Shown here in pieces: positions 1-9,125 of a DNA stretch of 64,000 nucleotides. The stretch is from Auanema rhodensis (lineage: Eukaryota; Nematoda; Chromadorea; Rhabditida; Rhabditidae), in the NCBI GenBank assembly GCA_964057225.1, contig OZ059894.1, positions 21,172,476 through 21,236,475 of the forward strand, written 5' to 3'. The notes beneath the pieces are model-generated. The model worked only from the letters and a program-made list of their open reading frames with translations, searched no databases and was not told the DNA's origin. Both the position numbers and the translations under genes were made by a program. Each line of letters starts with the position of its first letter. Positions within the stretch are counted from its first letter, which is position 1.

Positions 1-10
1 AGTTGATATC

Positions 11-77
11 TCGGTGCATTTTTAAGCTAGCGCAAATTTGATAACACAGATCGACGCAGCTTAAAAATCCGCATCGA
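11..77 (+). other. Long imperfect inverted repeat in each monomer (potential structured RNA or cruciform)
   Basis: Positions 18-28 (ATTTTTAAGCT) are the exact reverse complement of 58-68 (AGCTTAAAAAT), an 11-bp perfect stem. Outside it, after a 2-nt bulge at 69-70, TCGGTGC at 11-17 pairs with GCATCGA at 71-77, with one G-T wobble at 14/74. Inside it, GCG at 30-32 faces CGC at 55-57, and ATCTG at 36-40 (consensus allele) faces CAGAT at 47-51 around a 6-nt loop. Nearly every copy keeps the 11-bp stem; by eye, it is broken in eight copies, starting at 703, 27090, 45693, 48150, 50958, 53415, 57628 and 57979. Whether it forms in DNA or RNA is not shown by sequence alone. Confidence 0.8.
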
Positions 78-91
78 ATGCACTATACTAC

Positions 92-108
92 ATTGAGAAA
101 CGCTTGAT
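92..108 (+). other. Variable short stem-loop, 6-bp arms and 5-nt loop
   Basis: The left arm is ATTGAG or ATCAAG (92-97), the loop is AAACG (98-102), and the right arm is CTTGAT, CTTAAT or TTTGAT (103-108). ATCAAG with CTTGAT pairs perfectly. ATTGAG with CTTAAT pairs with one G-T wobble, and ATTGAG with CTTGAT with two. About 13 copies, mostly in the right half, combine ATCAAG with CTTAAT and then have a C-A mismatch. In the copies starting at 40428, 42183, 44991 and 50256 the loop reads AAAAG, which creates an AAGCTT site. The element may be only a pair of variable sites that happen to be complementary. Confidence 0.5.
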
Positions 109-151
109 ACAAAAATTAGTTATGTTCGTTTGAAAAATGATGCATTAGTGT

Positions 152-179
152 ATGTTGAGTTTCCATGTACACTCAACAT
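152..179 (+). other. Conserved stem-loop, 8-bp arms and 12-nt loop
   Basis: ATGTTGAG at 152-159 is the exact reverse complement of CTCAACAT at 172-179. The loop, 160-171, ends in the palindrome TGTACA. This is one of the least variable parts of the monomer. Variants that are shared between copies fall in the loop: gtttGcatg (copies at 35514, 39375, 42885), ttccTtg (23931, 26037, 27090) and ttCccatg (4212, 6669). Arm changes are single events by eye, in the copies at 9477, 27792 and 62893, plus a G-T-tolerated change in those at 703 and 3159. A protein-binding site or RNA hairpin would fit, but neither is demonstrated. Confidence 0.75.
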
Positions 180-202
180 TGCTTCAAAAAACATTTTGAC
201 AA

Positions 203-221
203 AAATTTTTTCGAAAAATTT
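203..221 (+). other. A/T near-palindrome centred on CG
   Basis: AAATTTTTT, CG, AAAAATTT form a palindrome that is perfect apart from one additional T in the left arm. With the flanking A-runs at 186-190, 201-205 and 236-240 it gives several A-tracts spaced along about 60 bp, a pattern associated with intrinsic DNA curvature in many satellites. In three copies (starting at 33759, 37269 and 37620) the left side is A6T5 instead of A5T6, which keeps the length. This same segment lies in the 63-bp duplication near 13235. Confidence 0.6.
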
Positions 222-255
222 CAAAATAATTTAGCAAAAAGTAGATGTTTTTAGA

Positions 256-268
256 TTCCTTTTTTTAA
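256..268 (+). other. T-rich multi-allelic segment used to classify monomers
   Basis: Between agat and aagg the monomer carries one of at least seven alleles: tccttttttt, tccttttttc, tccatttttc, tcctgttttt, tttcttttttc-like, all-T with terminal c, and tcctttttcc. All have the same length except in the monomer at 57276-57627, which has one additional T. The allele with A (ccattttt) is usually linked to A at position 281 (gatag) rather than G (gatgg). The linkage of this segment with sites elsewhere in the monomer defines the classes used in the zone descriptions. Confidence 0.8.
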
Positions 269-329
269 GGCAAAGACGATGGACAATGTTATTCAACGAA
301 AAAATTAATTCTTCAGGGTGAAAATCGAG

Positions 330-351
330 GATATAAGTGTAAACTTATATC
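330..351 (+). other. Perfect 9-bp stem with a 4-nt loop at the monomer junction
   Basis: GATATAAGT at 330-338 is the reverse complement of ACTTATATC at 343-351, with loop GTGA or GTAA at 339-342. The G/A variant at 341 lies in the loop. Shared variants that disrupt the stem all hit the same central pair 333/348: A333T (ggatttaag class, for example the copy at 5265), T348C (cttacatc, for example 3861) and T348A (cttaaatc, for example 15858). The right arm also overlaps a second small inverted repeat, ATATCA with TGATAT, that crosses into the next monomer. Confidence 0.65.
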
Positions 352-2106
352 AGTTGATATCTCGGTGCATTTTTAAGCTAGCGCAAATCTGATAACACAG
401 ATCGACGCAGCTTAAAAATCCGCATCGAATGCACTATACTACATTGAGAAACGCTTAATACACAAATTAGTTATGATCGTTTGAAAAATGATGCATTAGT
501 GTATGTTGAGTTTCCATGTACACTCAACATTGCTTCCAAAAACATTTTGACAAAAATTTTTTCGAAAAATTTCAAAATAATTTAGCAAAAAGTAGATGTT
601 TTTAGATTCCTTTTTTTAAGGCAAAGACGATGGACAATGTTATTCAACGAAAAAATTAATTCTTCAGGGTGAAAATCGAGGATATAAGTGTGAACTTATA
701 TCAGTTGATATCTCGGTGCATTTTTAAGCTAGCGCAAATCTGATAACACAGATCGACGCAGCTTAAACATCCGCATCGAATGCACTATACAACATTGAGA
801 AACGCTTAATACAAAAATTAGTTATGATCGTTTGAAAAATGATGCATTAGTGTGTGTTGAGTTTCCATGTACACTCAACATTGCTTCCAAAAACATTTTG
901 ACAAAAATTTTTTCGAAAAATTTCAAAATAATTTAGCAAAAAGTAGATGTTTTTAGATTCCTTTTTTTAAGGCAAAGACGATGGACAATGTTATTCAACG
1001 AAAAAATTAATTCTTCAGGGTGAAAATCGAGGATATAAGTGTGAACTTATATCAGTTGATATCTCGGTGCATTTTTAAGCTAGCGCAAATCTGATAACAC
1101 AGATCGACGCAGCTTAAAAATCCGCATCGAATGCACTATACTACATCAAGAAACGCTTAATACACAAATTAGTTATGATCGTTTGAAAAATGATGCATTA
1201 GTGTATGTTGAGTTTCCATGTACACTCAACATTGCTTCCAAAAACATTTTGACAAAAATTTTTTCGAAAAATTTCAGAATAATTTAGCAAAAAGTAGATG
1301 TTTTTAGATTCCTTTTTTTAAGGCAAAGACGATGGACAATGTTATTCAACGAAAAAATTAATTCTTCAGGGTGAAAATCGAGGATATAAGTGTGAACTTA
1401 TATCAGTTGATATCTCGGTGCATTTTTAAGCTAGCGCAAATCTGATAACACAGATCGACGCAGCTTAAAAATCCGCATCGAATGCACTATACTACATCAA
1501 GAAACGCTTGATACAAAAATTAGTTATGATCGTTTGAAAAATGATGCATTAGTGTATGTTGAGTTTCCATGCACACTCAACATTGATTCCAAAAACATTT
1601 TGACAAAAATTTTTTCGGAAAATTTCAGAATAATTTAGCAAATAGTAGATGTTTTTAGATTCCTTTTTTTAAGGCAAAGACGATGGACAATGTTATTCAA
1701 CGAAAAAATTAATTCTTCAGGGTGAAAATCGAGGATATAAGTGTAAACTTATATCAGTTGATATCTCGGTGCATTTTTAAGCTAGCGCAAATCTGATAAC
1801 ACAGTTCGACGCAGCTTAAAAATCCGCATCGAATGCACTATACTACATTGAGAAACGCTTGATACAAAAATTAGTTATGTTCGTTTGAAAAATGATGCAT
1901 TAGTGTATGTTGAGTTTCCATGTACACTCAACATTGCTTCAAAAAACATTTTGACAAAAATTTTTTCGAAAAATTTCAAAATAATTTAGCAAAAAGTAGA
2001 TGTTTTTAGATTCCATTTTTCAAGGCAAAGACGATAGACAATGTTATTCAACGAAAAAATTAATTCTTCAGGGTGAAAATCGAGGATATAAGTGTGAACT
2101 TATATC

Positions 2107-2456
2107 AGTTGATATCTCGGTGCATTTTTAAGCTAGCCAAATCTGATAACACAGATCGACGCAGCTTAAAAATCCGCATCGAATGCACTATACTACATTG
2201 AGAAACGCTTAATACAAAAATTAGTTATGATCGTTTGAAAAATGATGCATTAGTGTATGTTGAGTTTCCATGTACACTCAACATTGCTTCCAAAAACATT
2301 TTGACAAAAATTTTTTCGAAAAATTTCAAAATAATTTAGCAAAAAGTAGATGTTTTTAGATTTCTTTTTTCAAGGCAAAGACGATGGACAATGTTATTCA
2401 ACGAAAAAATTAATTCTTCAGGGTGAAAATCGAGGATATAAGTGTAAACTTATATC
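2107..2456 (+). repeat. 350-bp monomer with a 1-bp deletion
   Basis: At about 2136 the monomer reads gctagccaaatc where others read gctagcgcaaatc, so one G is missing and the phase of all later copies shifts by one. The GCTAGC site stays intact. It is the only shortened monomer I found. Confidence 0.9.
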
Positions 2457-3509
2457 AGTTGATATCTCGGTGCATTTTTAAGCTAGCGCAAATCTGATAA
2501 CACAGTTCGACGCAGCTTAAAAATCCGCATCGAATGCACTATACTACATTGAGAAACGCTTAATACAAAAATTAGTTATGATCGTTTGAAAAATGATGCA
2601 TTAGTGTATGTTGAGTTTCCATGTACACTCAACATTGCTTCCAAAAACATTTTGACAAAAATTTTTTCGAAAAATTTCAGAATAATTCAGCAAAAAGTAG
2701 ATGTTTTTAGATTCCATTTTCCAAGGCAAAGACGATGGACAATGTTATTCAACGAAAAAATTAATTCTTCAGGGTGAAAATCGAGGATATAAGTGTGAAC
2801 TTGTATCAGTTGATATCTCGGTGCATTTTTAAGCTAGCGCAAATCTGATAACACAGATCGACGCAGCTTAAAAATCCGCATCGAATGCACTATACTACAT
2901 TGAGAAACGTTTGATACAAAAATTAGTTATGATCGTTTGAAAAATGATGCATTAGTGTATGTTGAGTTTCCATGTACACTCAACATTGCTTCCAAAAACA
3001 TTTTGACAAAAATTTTTTCGAAAAATTTCAAGATAATTTAGCAAAAAGTAGATGTTTTTAGATTCCTTTTTTTAAGGCAAAGACGATGGACAATGTTATT
3101 CAACGAAAAAATTAATTCTTCAGGGTGAAAATCGAGGATATATGTGTGAACTTATATCAGTTGATATCTCGGTGCATTTTTAAGCTAGCGCAAATCTGAT
3201 AACACAGATCGACGCAGCTTAAAAATCCGCATCGAATGCACTATACTAGATTGAGAAACGCTTAATACACAAATTAGTTATGATCGTTTGAAAAATGATG
3301 CATTAGTGTGTGTTGAGTTTCCATGTAAACTCAACATTGCTTCCAAAAACATTTTGACAAAAATTTTTTCGAAAAATTTCAAAATAATTTAGCAAAAAGT
3401 AGATGTTTTTAGTTTCCATTTTTCAAGGCAAAGACGATGGACAATGTTATTCAACGAAAAAATTAATTCTTCAGGGTGAAAATCGAGGATATAAGTGTGA
3501 ACTTATATC

Positions 3510-5966
3510 AGTTGATATCTCGGTGCATTTTTAAGCTAGCGCAAATCTGATAACACAGATCGACGCAGCTTAAAAATCCGCATCGAATGCACTATACTAC
3601 ATCAAGAAACGCTTGATACAAAAATTAGTTATGATCGTTTGAAAAATGATGCATTAGTGTATGTTGAGTTTCCATGTACACTCAACATTGCTTCCAAAAA
3701 CATTTTGACAAAAATTTTTTCGAAAAATTTCAAAATAATTCAGCAAAAAGTAGATGTTTTTAGATTCCTTTTTTCAAGGCAAAGACGATGGACAATGTTA
3801 TTCAACGAAAAAATTAATTCTTCAGGGTGAAAATCGAGGATATAAGTGTGAACTTATATCAGTTGATATCTCGGTGCATTTTTAAGCTAGCGCAAATCTG
3901 ATACCACAGATCGACGCAGCTTAAAAATCCGCATCGAATGCACTATACTACATTGAGAAACGTTTGATACAAAAATTAGTTATGATCGTTTGAAAAATGA
4001 TGCATTAGTGTATGTTGAGTTTCCATGTACACTCAACATTGCTTCCAAAAACATTTTGACAAAAATTTTTTCGAAAAATTTCAAAATAATTTAGCAAAAA
4101 GTAGATGTTTTTAGATTCCTTTTTTCAAGGCAAAGACGATGGACAATGTTATTCAACGAAAAAATTAATTCTTCAGGGTGAAAATCGAGGATATAAGTGT
4201 GAACTTACATCAGTTGATATCTCGGTGCATTTTTAGGCTAGCGCAAATCTGATAACACAGATCGACGCAGCTTAAAAATCCGCATCGAATGCACTATACT
4301 ACATTGAGAAACGCTTAATACAAAAATTAGTTATGATCGTTTGAAAAATGATGCATTAGTGTATGTTGAGTTCCCATGTACACTCAACATTGCTTCCAAA
4401 AACATTTTGACAAAAATTTTTTCGAAAAATTTCAAAATAATTTAGCAAAAAGTAGATGTTTTTAGATTCCTGTTTTTAAGGCAAAGACGATGGACAATGT
4501 TATTCAACGAAAAAATTAATTCTTCAGGGTGAAAATCGAGGATATAAGTGTGAACTTATATCAGTTGATATCTCGGTGCATTTTTAAGCTAGCGCAAATT
4601 TGATAACACAGATCGACGCAGCTTAAAAATCCGCATCGAATGCACTATACTACATTGAGAAACACTTGATAAAAAAATTAGTTATGTTCGTTTGAAAAAT
4701 GATGCATTAGTGTATGTTGAGTTTCCATGTACACTCAACATTGCTTCCAAAAACATTTTGACAAAAATTTTTTCGAAAAATTTCAAAATAATTTAGCAAA
4801 AAGTAGATGTTTTTAGATTCCTTTTTTTAAGGCAAAGACGATGGACAATGTTATTCAACGAAAAAATTAATTCTTCAGGGTGAAAATCGAGGATATAAGT
4901 GTGAACTTATATCAGTTGATATCTCGGTGCATTTTTAAGCTAGCGCAAATTTGATAACACAGATCGACGCAGCTTAAAAATCCGCATCGAATGCACTATA
5001 CTACATTGAGAAACGCTTGATAAAAAAATTAGTTATGTTCGTTTGAAAAATGATGCATTAGTGTATGTTGAGTTTCCATGTACACTCAACATTGCTTCCA
5101 AAAACATTTTGACAAAAATTTTTTCGAAAAATTTCAAAATAATTTAGCAAAAAGTAGATGTTTTTAGATTCCTTTTTTTAAGGCAAAGACGATGGACAAT
5201 GTTATTCAACGAAAAAATTAATTCTTCAGGGTGAAAATCGAGGATATAAGTGTGAACTTATATCAGTTGATATCTCGGTGCATTTTTAAGCTAGCGCAAA
5301 TCTGATAACACAGATCGACGCAGCTTAAAAATTCGCATCGAATGCACTATACTACATCAAGAAACGCTTGATACAAAAATTAGTTATGATCGTTTGAAAA
5401 ATGATGCATTAGTGTATGTTGAGTTTCCATGTACACTCAACATTGCTTCCAAAAACATTTTGACAAAAATTTTTTCGAAAAATTTCAAAATAATTTAGCA
5501 AAAAGTAGATGTTTTTAGATTCCATTTTTCAAGGCAAAGACGATAGACAATGTTATTCAACGAAAAAATTAATTCTTCAGGGTGAAAATCGAGGATTTAA
5601 GTGTGAACTTATATCAGTTGATATCTCGGTGCATTTTTAAGCTAGCGCAAATCGGATAACACAGATCGACGCAGCTTAAAAATCCGCATCGAATGCACTA
5701 TACTACATTGAGAAACGCTTGATACAAAAATTAGTTATGATCGTTTGAAAAATGATGCATTAGTGTATGTTGAGTTTCCATGTACACTCAACATTGCTTC
5801 CAAAAACATTTTGACAAAAATTTTTTCGAAAAATTTCAAAATAATTCAGCAAAAAGTAGATGTTTCTAGATTCCTTTTTTCAAGGCAAAGACGATGGACA
5901 ATGTTATTCAACGAAAAAATTAATTCTTCAGGGTGAAAATCGAGGATATAAGTGTGAACTTATATC
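3510..5966 (+). repeat. 7-monomer higher-order unit, copy A
   Basis: Seven monomers in a fixed order: ATCAAG with C232; ataccacag with cttacatc; ttCccatg with cctgttttt; two T38/TTCG copies with gataaaaaa; ATTCGC with ggatttaag; and aaatCGg with C232. The same order follows immediately at 5967. Between the two copies I see only two substitutions in the first six monomers (ttttaggct at 4212 and aaacacttg at 4563 versus the common bases), whereas neighbouring monomers within the unit differ at many more sites. This indicates a recent tandem duplication of the 2457-bp block. Confidence 0.9.
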
Positions 5967-8423
5967 AGTTGATATCTCGGTGCATTTTTAAGCTAGCGCA
6001 AATCTGATAACACAGATCGACGCAGCTTAAAAATCCGCATCGAATGCACTATACTACATCAAGAAACGCTTGATACAAAAATTAGTTATGATCGTTTGAA
6101 AAATGATGCATTAGTGTATGTTGAGTTTCCATGTACACTCAACATTGCTTCCAAAAACATTTTGACAAAAATTTTTTCGAAAAATTTCAAAATAATTCAG
6201 CAAAAAGTAGATGTTTTTAGATTCCTTTTTTCAAGGCAAAGACGATGGACAATGTTATTCAACGAAAAAATTAATTCTTCAGGGTGAAAATCGAGGATAT
6301 AAGTGTGAACTTATATCAGTTGATATCTCGGTGCATTTTTAAGCTAGCGCAAATCTGATACCACAGATCGACGCAGCTTAAAAATCCGCATCGAATGCAC
6401 TATACTACATTGAGAAACGTTTGATACAAAAATTAGTTATGATCGTTTGAAAAATGATGCATTAGTGTATGTTGAGTTTCCATGTACACTCAACATTGCT
6501 TCCAAAAACATTTTGACAAAAATTTTTTCGAAAAATTTCAAAATAATTTAGCAAAAAGTAGATGTTTTTAGATTCCTTTTTTCAAGGCAAAGACGATGGA
6601 CAATGTTATTCAACGAAAAAATTAATTCTTCAGGGTGAAAATCGAGGATATAAGTGTGAACTTACATCAGTTGATATCTCGGTGCATTTTTAAGCTAGCG
6701 CAAATCTGATAACACAGATCGACGCAGCTTAAAAATCCGCATCGAATGCACTATACTACATTGAGAAACGCTTAATACAAAAATTAGTTATGATCGTTTG
6801 AAAAATGATGCATTAGTGTATGTTGAGTTCCCATGTACACTCAACATTGCTTCCAAAAACATTTTGACAAAAATTTTTTCGAAAAATTTCAAAATAATTT
6901 AGCAAAAAGTAGATGTTTTTAGATTCCTGTTTTTAAGGCAAAGACGATGGACAATGTTATTCAACGAAAAAATTAATTCTTCAGGGTGAAAATCGAGGAT
7001 ATAAGTGTGAACTTATATCAGTTGATATCTCGGTGCATTTTTAAGCTAGCGCAAATTTGATAACACAGATCGACGCAGCTTAAAAATCCGCATCGAATGC
7101 ACTATACTACATTGAGAAACGCTTGATAAAAAAATTAGTTATGTTCGTTTGAAAAATGATGCATTAGTGTATGTTGAGTTTCCATGTACACTCAACATTG
7201 CTTCCAAAAACATTTTGACAAAAATTTTTTCGAAAAATTTCAAAATAATTTAGCAAAAAGTAGATGTTTTTAGATTCCTTTTTTTAAGGCAAAGACGATG
7301 GACAATGTTATTCAACGAAAAAATTAATTCTTCAGGGTGAAAATCGAGGATATAAGTGTGAACTTATATCAGTTGATATCTCGGTGCATTTTTAAGCTAG
7401 CGCAAATTTGATAACACAGATCGACGCAGCTTAAAAATCCGCATCGAATGCACTATACTACATTGAGAAACGCTTGATAAAAAAATTAGTTATGTTCGTT
7501 TGAAAAATGATGCATTAGTGTATGTTGAGTTTCCATGTACACTCAACATTGCTTCCAAAAACATTTTGACAAAAATTTTTTCGAAAAATTTCAAAATAAT
7601 TTAGCAAAAAGTAGATGTTTTTAGATTCCTTTTTTTAAGGCAAAGACGATGGACAATGTTATTCAACGAAAAAATTAATTCTTCAGGGTGAAAATCGAGG
7701 ATATAAGTGTGAACTTATATCAGTTGATATCTCGGTGCATTTTTAAGCTAGCGCAAATCTGATAACACAGATCGACGCAGCTTAAAAATTCGCATCGAAT
7801 GCACTATACTACATCAAGAAACGCTTGATACAAAAATTAGTTATGATCGTTTGAAAAATGATGCATTAGTGTATGTTGAGTTTCCATGTACACTCAACAT
7901 TGCTTCCAAAAACATTTTGACAAAAATTTTTTCGAAAAATTTCAAAATAATTTAGCAAAAAGTAGATGTTTTTAGATTCCATTTTTCAAGGCAAAGACGA
8001 TAGACAATGTTATTCAACGAAAAAATTAATTCTTCAGGGTGAAAATCGAGGATTTAAGTGTGAACTTATATCAGTTGATATCTCGGTGCATTTTTAAGCT
8101 AGCGCAAATCGGATAACACAGATCGACGCAGCTTAAAAATCCGCATCGAATGCACTATACTACATTGAGAAACGCTTGATACAAAAATTAGTTATGATCG
8201 TTTGAAAAATGATGCATTAGTGTATGTTGAGTTTCCATGTACACTCAACATTGCTTCCAAAAACATTTTGACAAAAATTTTTTCGAAAAATTTCAAAATA
8301 ATTCAGCAAAAAGTAGATGTTTTTAGATTCCATTTTTCAAGGCAAAGACGATAGACAATGTTATTCAACGAAAAAATTAATTCTTCAGGGTGAAAATCGA
8401 GGATATAAGTGTGAACTTATATC
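5967..8423 (+). repeat. 7-monomer higher-order unit, copy B
   Basis: This repeats the order of 3510-5966 at a 2457-bp offset. The identity runs to about 8310 in the last monomer. There copy A has tttctag, ccttttttc and gatgg, while copy B has tttttag, ccatttttc and gatag, so the final monomer of copy B switches to another class near its monomer position 246. This marks a probable exchange or duplication boundary. Confidence 0.9.
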
Positions 8424-9125
8424 AGTTGATATCTCGGTGCATTTTTAAGCTAGCGCAAATCTGATAACACAGATCGACGCAGCTTAAAAATCCGCATCGA
8501 ATGCACTATACTACATTGAGAAACGCTTAATACACAAATTAGTTATGATCGTTTGAAAAATGATGCATTAGTGTATGTTGAGTTTCCATGTACACTCAAC
8601 ATTGCTTCCAAAAACATTTTGACAAAAATTTTTTCGAAAAATTTCAAAATAATTTAGCAAAAAGTAGATGTTTTTAGATTCCATTTTTCAAGGCAAAGAC
8701 GATAGACAATGTTATTCAACGAAAAAATTAATTCTTCAGGGTGAAAATCGAGGATATAAGTGTGAACTTATATCAGTTGATATCTCGGTGCATTTTTAAG
8801 CTAGCGCAAATCTGATAACACAGATCGACGCAGCTTAAAAATCCGCATCGAATGCACTATACTACATTGAGAAACGCTTAATACACAAATTAGTTATGAT
8901 CGTTTGAAAAATGATGCATTAGTGTATGTTGAGTTTCCATGTACACTCAACATTGCTTCCAAAAACATTTTGACAAAAATTTTTTCGAAAAATTTTATAA
9001 TAATTTAGCAAAAAGTAGATGTTTTTAGATTCCTGTTTTTAAGGCAAAGACGATGGACAATGTTATTCAACGAAAAAATTAATTCTTCAGGGTGAAAATC
9101 GAGGATATAAGTGTGAACTTATATC
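8424..9125 (+). repeat. Two transitional monomers
   Basis: Both copies have ATTGAG with cttaatacac. The first ends with ccatttttc and gatag. The second (from 8775) carries a private aattttataa near monomer 219-227 and the cctgttttt allele. They separate the 7-monomer unit from the homogeneous run that follows and show no repeat period of their own. Confidence 0.8.

Larger units (their letters stand above)
1..351 (+). repeat. Reference monomer (copy 1) with monomer coordinates 1-351
   Basis: This copy serves as the coordinate frame for the other entries. It has 107 G/C bases in 351 (about 30%). Recurrent palindromic hexamers are GATATC at 5-10, GCTAGC at 26-31, TGTACA at 166-171 and ATTAAT at 304-309, so EcoRV or NheI digestion should give a 351-bp ladder. 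Shared variable positions are 38-39, 69, 75, 94-95, 103, 106, 110-112, 125, 131, 224, 232, 257-266, 281, 333, 341 and 348. The stretches 132-219 and 282-332 carry few changes. This copy belongs to the class with T at 38 and TTCG at 125-128. The choice of base 1 as monomer start is arbitrary, because the array is continuous. Confidence 0.95.
1..3509 (+). repeat. Zone 1: ten divergent monomers with many private variants
   Basis: Copies starting at 1, 352, 703, 1054, 1405, 1756, 2107, 2457, 2808 and 3159 show no higher-order period. Most carry changes seen once or rarely in the window. Examples are aaacatcc and gtgtgtg in copy 3, ccatgcac, cattgatt, ttcggaaa and caaatag in copy 5, cagttcg in copies 6 and 8, gatatatg in copy 9, and tactagattg and ccatgtaaac in copy 10. 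This is the least homogenised part of the window. Array edges usually look like this, so the edge may lie to the left; that is an inference. Confidence 0.8.

Noticed and set aside
36-77. Hammerhead ribozyme, as found in some animal satellites, suggested by CTGATAA near the inverted repeat
   Set aside because: The required CUGAUGA and GAAA core strands are not present in the right arrangement; CTGATAAC lacks the conserved G.
29-81. tRNA-like polymerase III promoter: A-box-like TAGCGCAAATC at 29-39 and B-box-like GCATCGAATGC at 71-81
   Set aside because: Both are imperfect, the B-box-like site lacks the leading GGT, the gcattga class changes its core, and no cloverleaf or SINE tail is present. 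The similarity is partly forced by the inverted repeat.
330-351. TATA-box-like atataag as a satellite promoter
   Set aside because: The motif is part of the A/T-rich junction stem, and no other promoter element or transcript evidence can be seen.
2586-2777. 63-codon open frame on the + strand, recurring in about 25 monomers (for example 3639-3830, 35292-35483, 61969-62160)
   Set aside because: It starts with TTG and is open only in copies where T232 is C, changing an in-frame TAG to CAG. Most copies keep the stop. It lies inside a non-coding tandem repeat, has no recognisable domain or initiation signal, and varies as the rest of the satellite does.
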